From positions 3,472,001 through 3,536,000 of the forward strand of contig OZ251458.1 in assembly GCA_965242535.1 (NCBI GenBank): a stretch of 64,000 nucleotides of DNA, in the 5' to 3' direction. A program made the translations under genes and the position numbers. Source of the DNA: VXRD01 sp965242535 (GTDB taxonomy: Bacteria > Latescibacterota > UBA2968). The notes beneath the pieces were generated by a model. The model did not search any database. It worked only from the letters and a program-made list of their open reading frames with translations, and was not told the origin of the DNA. Positions within the stretch are counted from its first letter, which is position 1, and every line of letters begins with the position of its first letter. Positions 39,186 to 46,961 of the stretch are shown piece after piece.

Positions 39186-40166
39186 TCATATAGTCTCGCC
39201 TTTGTTTGGCCCTTCGCCAATCACCGCTTCAATTCTGTTTGTCAGATTCTTGCAAAGCTCGTCGAGCTCGTTATTCTCCCAAACGATATGATTGTATTGC
39301 CGAGTGTCGAAGTGTAGTTTGTCTATCATGTCATTCCGGCACAAGAAAATCACGGGCAGATCGAGTCCATGTGCAAATCCCGCTTCGTAGTACACGCCAC
39401 CTCTCGCACCGTCTTTCCCATGTGTGAAATCCGCCACCAAAAATCGAGAGCGCCGGATTTCGGCAATAATTTCGTCGTCAATTTTATTTGCGTGTGGTTT
39501 TTTATCTATTCTCATAGGGGTATATCCGGTTGCTTCTATGGCGGGTTTGATTCCTTGGTCATAAAGATCATTCATTGTATTATCGAACCACATAGCTACA
39601 AAGCATTGTCTCGAATCTTGATTTGTCCTGAGGTCCGCGATATGACCGTATCCTTCAACTGTCACTGTGGGAGAAGCCCCTTGTGTACCTATTGGAATCG
39701 CTCCCCGATTACCATCAATCCAACCTTTCTTTTTTAGATATTTAATAAGAAAATCGACTTCTCCCTCAACGGTTGACTCAGACCAAGCCAGCGCACCCTG
39801 AAATATTAGATCATCAATATCGTAGTCAATCCTTAAAGAATCTCCTACCTTGCCAGTTTTGCTTGAAAAATATTGAAGAAGTCTCTCGGCACGCTCATAG
39901 ACGGGAAGGGATGGCTTATTTTTTGAATCTTCGACAAGTTGGGGCGTTACTTCCGGTAACTCAACTCCCTGTCTTCTTTGATCAATAAGCATGGTCGTCA
40001 GCCGTACTTTATGTTTTTCATCCAAGTCAGGTACTGTATCTGCTACATCTCGGGTAATAATATATCTCCCACCTGCCCGTTCAGAGTTGCGTTCTGGATT
40101 TGGCAGAGTACCATGTCCTCCCCAGATTGAACATGGGTATTTGGGAGAATCAATTATCATCGACAT
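39186..40166 (-). CDS. TIR/nucleoside deoxyribosyltransferase-like effector protein
   Basis: 326 aa from ATG 40166 (GGGAG upstream; overlaps the mntA stop by 10 bp). The C-terminal ~125 residues form a Rossmann-like domain: CFVAMWFDNTMNDLYDQGI, IRRSRFLVADFTHG, GGVYYEAGFAHGLDLPVIF. The Glu in YYEAGFAHG matches the catalytic Glu of nucleoside 2-deoxyribosyltransferases and NAD-cleaving TIR-like enzymes. The N-terminal ~190 residues include a helical region and a WHTH-like part (LDEKHKVRLTTMLIDQRR, VDFLIKYLKKKGWIDGN). Such proteins are candidate nucleotide-depleting effectors. It sits between HepT/MntA and HNH genes. Confidence 0.7.
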   Translation of the reverse strand: MSMIIDSPKYPCSIWGGHGTLPNPERNSERAGGRYIITRDVADTVPDLDEKHKVRLTTMLIDQRRQGVELPEVTPQLVEDSKNKPSLPVYERAERLLQYFSSKTGKVGDSLRIDYDIDDLIFQGALAWSESTVEGEVDFLIKYLKKKGWIDGNRGAIPIGTQGASPTVTVEGYGHIADLRTNQDSRQCFVAMWFDNTMNDLYDQGIKPAIEATGYTPMRIDKKPHANKIDDEIIAEIRRSRFLVADFTHGKDGARGGVYYEAGFAHGLDLPVIFLCRNDMIDKLHFDTRQYNHIVWENNELDELCKNLTNRIEAVIGEGPNKGETI

Positions 40167-40462
40167 TGCTCCCTCTCTTTCTCTATCAGCACCACATGCG
40201 TTGCTTTGATATTTCTGCGGAACGATTCTGGCACTTCGTCCCAAACGAGTACATCCACCCGAAAGGGTAGGTTGCTTTCTTCATAAGCTTCGCGCAGGTC
40301 TGAAACCTGTCTTTTTTTTTCTGGCGTTGCAAAAACCACCATATCTAAATCGGAATACGGACGGGCGGTCTGCTTAACGCGAGAGCCGTAGGCCCATGCC
40401 GTAATATTCGGCAGATGCTTTTTTAGCAAGCCGAGAATGAAGGCGTGCTGGTCGCCGGTCAT
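40157..40462 (-). CDS. mntA: MntA-like antitoxin nucleotidyltransferase
   Basis: 101 aa from ATG 40462, two bases after the HepT stop (a 109-aa reading from 40486 overlaps HepT). Motif GS-x10-DxD is exact: GSRVKQTARPYSDLDMVVF; a third acidic position is in RVDVLVW. In the HepT-MntA type VII system this enzyme transfers AMP to a tyrosine of HepT and blocks its RNase activity. Gene order, toxin first, is the usual one. Its end overlaps the TIR-like gene start by 10 bp, so three genes are co-translated. Confidence 0.88.
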   Translation of the reverse strand: MTGDQHAFILGLLKKHLPNITAWAYGSRVKQTARPYSDLDMVVFATPEKKRQVSDLREAYEESNLPFRVDVLVWDEVPESFRRNIKATHVVLIEKEREQCR

Positions 40463-40464
40463 AT

Positions 40465-40893
40465 TTATCGCAACGTTTCGTCCCATGTCTCGCCGCTCAT
40501 AGTCTGATACAGACCGATGGCATCGCGAATAAAATCGCCCATGATCGCCAAACAGGCCTGTGCTTTCTCGCCGCTATAGTCATGCGCGGTATCGATTCGG
40601 GCATCGGCATACGATAGCCATTGTTCGGTTGATGAGGCAAACAACTCATTTTCGCCTGCCAATCGGAGAATCGGCTTGGGGCTGTTGGGGACTTCGGGGA
40701 TGCCCAAATCTTCCCGTAGATAGCGTTTCAGTACCTTCCAAAGTGTGTCATAGCAGGTTTCAAAACGCTGAATTACGGATTCGGCTACGGCTTCTCGTAT
40801 GAGTTGCGGCCATTCGGGATTCGGATTTCCGTAGTTGTGATATTGCATGCCGAGATGCACGAGGGCCTTTTTGAATTTTCCGTAATCGATCAT
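40465..40893 (-). CDS. hepT: HepT-like HEPN toxin
   Basis: 142 aa, all-helical HEPN / HI0074-like protein. The RNase motif R-x4-H-x-Y occurs in DARIDTAHDYSGEKA near residue 96-104, with the Tyr that MntA modifies. An N-terminal helix (FKKALVHLGMQYHNY) and RFETCYDTLWKVLKRYL complete the four-helix bundle. It is directly followed by mntA. It likely cleaves tRNA or mRNA when uninhibited. First gene of the accessory operon HepT, MntA, TIR-like, HNH that splits the nrd genes. Confidence 0.85.
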   Translation of the reverse strand: MIDYGKFKKALVHLGMQYHNYGNPNPEWPQLIREAVAESVIQRFETCYDTLWKVLKRYLREDLGIPEVPNSPKPILRLAGENELFASSTEQWLSYADARIDTAHDYSGEKAQACLAIMGDFIRDAIGLYQTMSGETWDETLR

Positions 40894-41077
40894 CGCCTAT
40901 TCGCTTAAAGATGAGCACAGCGATTGGGGTAGAAGACGGGATGGCGTGAAATCTTGACGTGACCATCGATCCGCGTAATCCTGACAGGCGGACACAGGAC
41001 CTCTCACCGCTCGTCTTTTTTGGTACCGTACCCCGTTAGTGGCGAAATCCACCTGTTGCGTCTCGCATCTCGCCGCG

Positions 41078-44000
41078 TCACTGGCACGCTTCGCATGCGC
41101 CGTCTGTGATGTCGCAGGATACGGGGGTTGGTGTGGGCGTCCATTCACGGGTTTTGCCGTGCCGAGACGCGGCGGGTGGGTTCTGATTCTGATGCACAGG
41201 TGCGGAGGTCGCGTTTGCAGCGAGAGCCACGTCGGGCGATTCGACATGGGCATTGCCGTTTTCCGTGTCGGGATGGATTTCGTCGCGTTGGACTTGCACT
41301 TCGCTCGACGCGGATTTGGATTGCATCCATCGGGGTTGCACGCCGCGTTTGTTGATGTCCATGGTCGATTTCTCGATCTGCGTTGCGGCCAATGAGCGCA
41401 AATAATACGTGGTCTTCAGCCCGCGCACCCATGCCAATTTGTACATTTCATCCAACGCCTTGCCGCTCGGGGATGCGATGTACAGATTGAGCGATTGCCC
41501 CATGTCGATCCACTTTTGCCGGCGGCTCGCGCATTCGATGAGCCATTCGGGCGCCACTTCAAACGCGGTTTTGTAAAGGGCTTTCAGGTCTGCGGGCACG
41601 CGGTCGATCTCTTGGAGCGAGCCATCGAAATACTTGAGGTCATCCACCATCTGATCGTCCCACAAATTGCGCGCTTTCAAATCGCCGACGAGATAGGGAT
41701 TCAACACGGTAAAGTCGCCCGACAAATTGGCTTTCACATACAAATTGCGATACATCGGCTCGATGGATTGCGTCACGCCCGAGATATTCGAAATGGTGGC
41801 GGTTGGCGCAATCGCCATCACATTGCTGTTTCGCATGCCGCATTTGGCGATGGCCTCGCGCACCGGCTGCCAATCCAATCGGGCGGTCATATCCACATCC
41901 GCGTGCGCCCCGCGCTCCTCGACCAACAATTTTACGGTATCTATCGGCAACAGGCCGCGGTCCCATTTTGAACCGGGATAGGATTGATAGGTGCCGCGTT
42001 CTTCGGCCAAGCGCGTGGAAGCCAAAATCGCATAGTACGCGATCATTTCCATGCTCTCGTCGGCAAAATCGACCGCGCCTTGGGAATCGTAGGGCAAATT
42101 CAGCAGGTAGAGCGCGTCTTGAAACCCCATGATGCCCAGCCCCACCGGGCGATGGCGTTTGTTGGAGGTGGCCGCCTCTTCGGTCGGATAAAAATTGATG
42201 TCGATCACATTGTCCAGCATCCGCAAAGCCGTGGCGATGGTATCTTCCAACAACGCGCGATTCAGCCCCCGATCCGAGACGTGCGCCACCAGATTTACGG
42301 ATCCCAGATTGCACACCGCGGTCTCTTCGCGGCTCGTGTTCAACAAAATTTCAGTACACAAATTCGAGCTGTGGACCACGCCCGCGTGGTCTTGCGGCGA
42401 GCGGATGTTGGACGGATCCTTAAACGCGATCCACGGATGCCCGGTTTCAAACAGCATCGACAACATCTTCCGCCACAGTTGCACGGCATCGACTTGGCGG
42501 TACTGTTGCAACCCCCCAGCTTCGGCTTTTTGTTCGTACGCGGTGTATCGGTCTTCAAATGCCTTGCCGTACAAGTCGTGCAGATCCGGGACTTCGTCCG
42601 GGCTGAACAAGGTCCACATTCCCTTTTCCGCGACGCGCTTCATGAACAGATCCGGGATCCAGTTGGCGGTGTTCATGTCGTGCGTGCGGCGGCGGTCGTC
42701 GCCCGTGTTTTTTCGCAACTCGAGAAAATCCTCGACGTCCAAGTGCCAGGTTTCCAAATACGAGCACACGGCCCCCTTGCGTTTGCCGCCTTGGTTGACA
42801 GCCACGGCCGTGTCGTTCACCACTTTGAGAAAGGGAATCACGCCTTGGCTTTTGCCATTTGTGCCGCGGATATACGAGTTGGTCGCGCGCACATTGGTCC
42901 AGTCATTGCCCAGGCCGCCGGCCCATTTGGACAATTTGGCGTTGTCGGATACCATTTTGAAAATGTGTTCCAAATCGTCTTGCGCGGTGGAGAGGTAGCA
43001 CGAGGACAACTGCGGATGCAGGGTGCCGGCATTGAACAAGGTGGGGGTGGCAGAGACGAATCGGAAGGAGGACAGGACTTCGTAGAACTGGATGGCGCGG
43101 GCGTCCCGGTCGTCTTCATCCCACGCCAAGCCCATGGCCACGCGCATCCAGAAAAACTGCGGCGTTTCGATGCGGCGTTCGTCGACGTGGAGCAAATAGC
43201 GATCAAAAATCGTTTGCACGCCCAGATAGGCGAATCGCTCGTCGCGTTCGGGTTTGAGGGCCGCGGACAGGCGCGCGAGATCGTAACCGCGCAATTTGGG
43301 ATCCAAGCGGTCGTTTTCAATGCCCGTTTCGATGAATGCGGCAAAGCCCTGCCGACACGCCTTGTCCCGGTCTTCAGCGGCGGGTTTGAACCCCAGGGCA
43401 TGGCGGTAGATCGCGTTGAGCAACAAGCGCATCGCGACCTTGCCGTACGCGGGTTCTCTTTCGACGCGACTGCGCGCGGCCAGGATCATGGCGCGTTCGA
43501 TATCGTCGGGTTTGATGTCGTCGTAGAGCGTGCGGTAGATTTCCTCGAGCAAGTCTTGGGCGTCCACCTCTTGGAGCCCTTCGCAGACCGAGAAGACCTC
43601 GGCGCGGATGCGGCTCGCGTCTAGGGGTTCGCGCTTGCCATCGGGCGTTTGCACGCGCAGTTTGGGGGCGTTGGGATCGACGGGCTCTTCTTTGCCGCTG
43701 AGCACCCGGGCCTTTTTGTGGTCTTCCCGATAGACGATGTAGCGCCGGGCAACCGCGAAATGGCCGGCGCGCATCAATTGGATTTCGACCTTGTCCTGAA
43801 TGCGCTCGACATCCACGCTGTCGTCCGGATCGCGCAACTCATCGGCGATTTCGTCGATGACCGCATCGGTCAGTTCCGCCACGTCCGTTGCCATTTTGGG
43901 CGGCGGCGCCAGATCGCTGGACAAACCCAACTCGGCTCTGAATGCCGCTGCAATGGCGCGTTCAATGCGCGTGCGATCAAATTCCACCCCCCGCCCATCG

Positions 44001-44119
44001 CGCTTACGCACTGAAAAATTGCCGTTGCCCTCCGCGTGTTGCTGCAAGGGCGGGCTGTGCCCAACGGGATTTGCGTCTGGGTACGTACTCGTCAAAACAC
44101 TTTCGCTAACTTCCGCCAT
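41078..44119 (-). CDS. nrdA: Ribonucleotide reductase alpha subunit
   Basis: 1013 aa from ATG 44119 (GGAGGG eight bases upstream). Two ATP-cone domains in tandem (about 35-130, starting FSVRKRDGRGVEFDRTRIE, and 150-245, starting LRVQTPDGKREPLDASRI), then the R1 barrel. Catalytic loop SSNLCTEILLNTS near 590 carries Asn, Cys and Glu; the second redox cysteine is in ETAVCNLGSVNL; the tail ends GACEACQ with the shuttle cysteine pair. Length and doubled cones match class Ic partners such as Chlamydia NrdA. It reduces NDPs with NrdB and is feedback-controlled through the cones. A candidate NrdR box lies 230 bp upstream. Confidence 0.95.
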   Translation of the reverse strand: MAEVSESVLTSTYPDANPVGHSPPLQQHAEGNGNFSVRKRDGRGVEFDRTRIERAIAAAFRAELGLSSDLAPPPKMATDVAELTDAVIDEIADELRDPDDSVDVERIQDKVEIQLMRAGHFAVARRYIVYREDHKKARVLSGKEEPVDPNAPKLRVQTPDGKREPLDASRIRAEVFSVCEGLQEVDAQDLLEEIYRTLYDDIKPDDIERAMILAARSRVEREPAYGKVAMRLLLNAIYRHALGFKPAAEDRDKACRQGFAAFIETGIENDRLDPKLRGYDLARLSAALKPERDERFAYLGVQTIFDRYLLHVDERRIETPQFFWMRVAMGLAWDEDDRDARAIQFYEVLSSFRFVSATPTLFNAGTLHPQLSSCYLSTAQDDLEHIFKMVSDNAKLSKWAGGLGNDWTNVRATNSYIRGTNGKSQGVIPFLKVVNDTAVAVNQGGKRKGAVCSYLETWHLDVEDFLELRKNTGDDRRRTHDMNTANWIPDLFMKRVAEKGMWTLFSPDEVPDLHDLYGKAFEDRYTAYEQKAEAGGLQQYRQVDAVQLWRKMLSMLFETGHPWIAFKDPSNIRSPQDHAGVVHSSNLCTEILLNTSREETAVCNLGSVNLVAHVSDRGLNRALLEDTIATALRMLDNVIDINFYPTEEAATSNKRHRPVGLGIMGFQDALYLLNLPYDSQGAVDFADESMEMIAYYAILASTRLAEERGTYQSYPGSKWDRGLLPIDTVKLLVEERGAHADVDMTARLDWQPVREAIAKCGMRNSNVMAIAPTATISNISGVTQSIEPMYRNLYVKANLSGDFTVLNPYLVGDLKARNLWDDQMVDDLKYFDGSLQEIDRVPADLKALYKTAFEVAPEWLIECASRRQKWIDMGQSLNLYIASPSGKALDEMYKLAWVRGLKTTYYLRSLAATQIEKSTMDINKRGVQPRWMQSKSASSEVQVQRDEIHPDTENGNAHVESPDVALAANATSAPVHQNQNPPAASRHGKTREWTPTPTPVSCDITDGACEACQ

Positions 44120-44348
44120 GCCTGCTTCCCTCCGAATACCAGCCATGAACCAATAGAGACAAAAGAAACCCACGCCCGCTGTATGCGAACCACAACGGGG
44201 AGGGCGAAAAAGATGAAATTTGAATTGGGTTTAAGGGATCGAATCGGGAAAACGTAGGGTTGGAAATCCGAATCGCAGAGGAGGGGGAGAACGACCATAC
44301 AAAATAAAATTAATTTTGCATGTGGAGCCAACGGATACGAATTTAAGC

Positions 44349-44364
44349 CACAATATATAGTAGG
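44349..44364. promoter_or_regulatory. Candidate NrdR box upstream of nrdA
   Basis: CCACAATATATAGTAG matches 13 of 16 positions of the NrdR consensus ACACWATATATWGTGT. A weaker second palindrome, CCGTAATATTACAAAA, begins 33 bases away, near the usual ~31-bp spacing of paired boxes. The surrounding 44200-44600 stretch is AT-rich, promoter-like, and has no gene. Confidence 0.45.
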
Positions 44365-44620
44365 TCAACAGGAAATTCAACCGTAATATTACAAAATGTA
44401 TGCAAGGGCGCATCTGCGGGCAATTACCTGTATATGCGAGATTTAGCGCGAAAAATAGCGCATTGTACGCGAATCGGGCGCGATGTGCGTTGCGATATTT
44501 TGCGATTATTTGCACAAAGAAAATTATTTGACTCAAGTGCCAAAATGTCTAATATATCTAAAAATATCGACCGTCGAAAATCTGCGATTAGCCTCGGCCT
44601 AAGTACGAGGAAGTTGCCAG

Positions 44621-45035
44621 CTAATTTGATACGCACAAATCAGTACCTGAGTTGCTCGCTTGTCTAAAGCGTTTGGTTCTACAGCATCGTTGGTTGCTTC
44701 TGATGCGTTGGCTACGCCTGTGCCTACGGCGTGCGGCGACCTACTTTTTTTCAACAGCAAAAAAAAGTAGGCGAGCGGGGTACAACTGCCCGAGCAGTTC
44801 AAAAATGCCGCTCTCATGCGCCGAGGGGCTAGGCACAGCGCGAGCGGGGTACAACTGCCCCAGCAGTTCAATCGCTTTTGTAGTAGCACGACATGCGTTG
44901 ACCTACGAGGTGGGTTGCAACAAAGATGTGGGTTGCGAGACGGACTTGCGCGCTGTGCGTGATGGCTTTCGTTGAGGGGCTTTTGGGATGGCATGTTTGG
45001 CGATGGCTTATTTGATGTACGGCATCGCATCCGTC
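44621..45035 (-). repeat. Composite repeat R4 (inverted, without MITE)
   Basis: Inverted copy that parallels R3 most closely: outer part GATACGCACAAATCAG, GCTCGCTTGTC, then TAAAGCGTTTGGTTC directly continuous where R3 carries MITE E, then GCCTACGGCGTGCGGCG, the A/T hairpin, two AACTGC..GCAGTT hairpins and GATGGCTTATTTGATGTACGG. It is the empty-site relative of R3. With R3 it brackets the nrd region. Confidence 0.8.
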
Positions 45036-45097
45036 ACGTTCTTGAAAAATTGAAATTCATAATTTTAATTTACAGAGCACTTACCAGAGAAGGAGAG

Positions 45098-46276
45098 ATG
45101 GACGCCATGGGCATTGGAAGTCATTTGCTCGCGTCATTGACGCAGACGGAGAGGGCCAAGACGCTGCGGGCATCGTCTTGGGATACGAGTGGACGCAATC
45201 GGGATGCATGGGTTATCGAAGGCGGCGAAACGCGCGTTTTGGCCGATCTCAAAGGGCCGGGTTGCATTACGCATATTTGGATGACCCAAAGCGGGGAGGG
45301 CGCGTTTCGCAATGTGGTCTTGAAGATGTTTTGGGACGGTGAAGACGATCCGAGCGTGGAAGTCCCGTTGGGCGATTTCTTTTGCTTGGGGCACGGGATT
45401 TCGGCGTCGTTTCAGTCCCTGCCCTTTTCCGCGTCCGTCAATGAACCGCGCGAGAATGAATTTGGCCCCAATGCCGCGCTCAACTGCTATTTGCAGATGC
45501 CGTTTAATTCTTCGGCACGCATTGAGGTCGCGAATGAGGGCGATGCGCCCTATCGGCAGTATTTCTATGTCGATTACGAAATTTATGACGCGCCATGGGG
45601 CGTGGATACGGCGTATTTTCACGCGCAGTTTCACAGGGAAAACCCCTGCGATGGTTGGGGGCATGAAATTCGCGTCAATACGCCCGAGGCCAATATCGCC
45701 AATGTGGGGCAACGGGCGTGGGATGAAAATTACGCGATTTTGGAGGCCGCGGGCACGGGGCATTATATCGGGTGCAATTTGTCCGTGACCAATTTTCAGG
45801 GCACATGGTGGGGCGAAGGCGATGATATGATTTGGGTGGATGGCTACAAATGGCCGCCGGATTTGCACGGTACGGGGAGTGAAGATTATCTCAATCAGGC
45901 GTGGGGGATGCAGGACAATGCGTTTTTGATGAACGGCTCGTCGATTTACGAACGCAATACGGGTGGGTACCAGACGTCTTACGTTTTTCATTTGACCAAC
46001 CCGGTGCGGTTTGAGCGCGAGATTAAAGTGACGATTGAACACGGGCACGGCAATCACTTAGCCAATGAAATGGCGTCTGTGGCCTATTGGTATCAAAAAG
46101 AGCCACATCGGGCGTTTTCGATTCTCCCTGTGCAAAAGCGACAACCCGTAGCGCGATTGCGCGAACGCCGCACGGTCGACTGGGCGCGAGACCGCGATGC
46201 CCAAACCGCACGGCGCGAGGTGGCGTTGAATGCGGAAATGAAAGAGATGAAGCGACAGTGGGCGGAGAAGCAGTAG
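45098..46276 (+). CDS. DUF2961 / GH172-type glycoside hydrolase
   Basis: 392 aa from ATG 45098 (AAGGAGAG upstream). DUF2961 fold: SHLLASLTQTERAKT at the start, LADLKGPGCITHIWMT, VEVPLGDFF, then NFQGTWWGEGDDMIWVDG, WPPDLHGTGSEDYLNQAWG and GGYQTSYVFHLTNPVRF. DUF2961 founded family GH172, which includes alpha-D-fructofuranosidase / difructose-dianhydride enzymes. The two conserved Glu in GEGDDM and GTGSEDY match the catalytic pair. No signal peptide is seen. Substrate may be an alpha-furanoside; GH172 also contains arabinofuranosidases. Stands alone after repeat R4. Confidence 0.88.
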   Translation: MDAMGIGSHLLASLTQTERAKTLRASSWDTSGRNRDAWVIEGGETRVLADLKGPGCITHIWMTQSGEGAFRNVVLKMFWDGEDDPSVEVPLGDFFCLGHGISASFQSLPFSASVNEPRENEFGPNAALNCYLQMPFNSSARIEVANEGDAPYRQYFYVDYEIYDAPWGVDTAYFHAQFHRENPCDGWGHEIRVNTPEANIANVGQRAWDENYAILEAAGTGHYIGCNLSVTNFQGTWWGEGDDMIWVDGYKWPPDLHGTGSEDYLNQAWGMQDNAFLMNGSSIYERNTGGYQTSYVFHLTNPVRFEREIKVTIEHGHGNHLANEMASVAYWYQKEPHRAFSILPVQKRQPVARLRERRTVDWARDRDAQTARREVALNAEMKEMKRQWAEKQ

Positions 46277-46311
46277 CCAGCAATCAATCCCCAGCCTGCC
46301 CCATCACTCGT

Positions 46312-46337
46312 AGGGACAGGCCCCCGTGCCTGTCCGC
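46312..46337. repeat. Single palindromic repeat
   Basis: One copy of the GGGACAGGCCCCCGTGCCTG palindrome between the GH172 and Uma2 genes. Confidence 0.7.
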
Positions 46338-46358
46338 AGGCATGTGCTGAGAGGATGG

Positions 46359-46928
46359 ATGATGTTAAAGACGCCGTTGAACTTGGGTTTGAACGATCGG
46401 GGGCGTTTGCTCACGGATGAGGAGTTTGCCCGTGCCGAATGCGACGCGCCCTTTCGGTATGAGCGCGTGGCAGAGAGATTGATCGTTATGGAACCCAGCG
46501 ATTTGCCGCATACGCGAGTCGTGTCTGCAATTCTCGAGGTGCTCTATCTCTACAAACGCGGTCATTCAGGGGCGATAGAACTCATCGCGCCCGAGGGGTG
46601 GATACGCACGTCGGCGCAAACGGATCGGATCGGCGATATCGCCGTTTATTTGGCGGATGTGTCCGGCGGGCATATTTACGACATGGTGCCCGATCTCGTT
46701 TTTGAGGTCGTGAGCAAAGGCAGCGAAGAGCGGGATTATGTCGTCAAGCGCGATGAGTATTTCGCGCACGGGATTTGGGAATACGTCATTGTCGATCCCT
46801 TCCGAAAGGTCGTTACCGCGCTTTCGCGTGGGGCGCGTGGTTATCTCGCACGCGAGTTGAGAGATGGCGAGGTTTATGTTTCTGAGCAACTTCCCGGCTT
46901 TGAATTGCCAATCGCCGTGTCCTGGTAG
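46359..46928 (+). CDS. Uma2 family (DUF820) putative endonuclease
   Basis: About 189 aa from ATG 46359 or 46362. PD-(D/E)XK-type landmarks: LTDEEFARAECD and YERVAERLIVMEPS at the start, IGDIAVYLAD with the central Asp, and LVFEVVSKGSEERDYVVKRDEYFAHGIWEYVIVDP with the Glu and the conserved KRDEYFAHGIWEYVIVD motif. Uma2 proteins are abundant in cyanobacteria and repeat-rich genomes. Their function is not settled; nuclease activity is assumed from fold. Located directly before the large surface protein, 33 bp upstream. Confidence 0.88.
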   Translation: MMLKTPLNLGLNDRGRLLTDEEFARAECDAPFRYERVAERLIVMEPSDLPHTRVVSAILEVLYLYKRGHSGAIELIAPEGWIRTSAQTDRIGDIAVYLADVSGGHIYDMVPDLVFEVVSKGSEERDYVVKRDEYFAHGIWEYVIVDPFRKVVTALSRGARGYLARELRDGEVYVSEQLPGFELPIAVSW

Positions 46929-46961
46929 GTCCAAAGGAGTTGTACCAAAAGGAGATCCACT

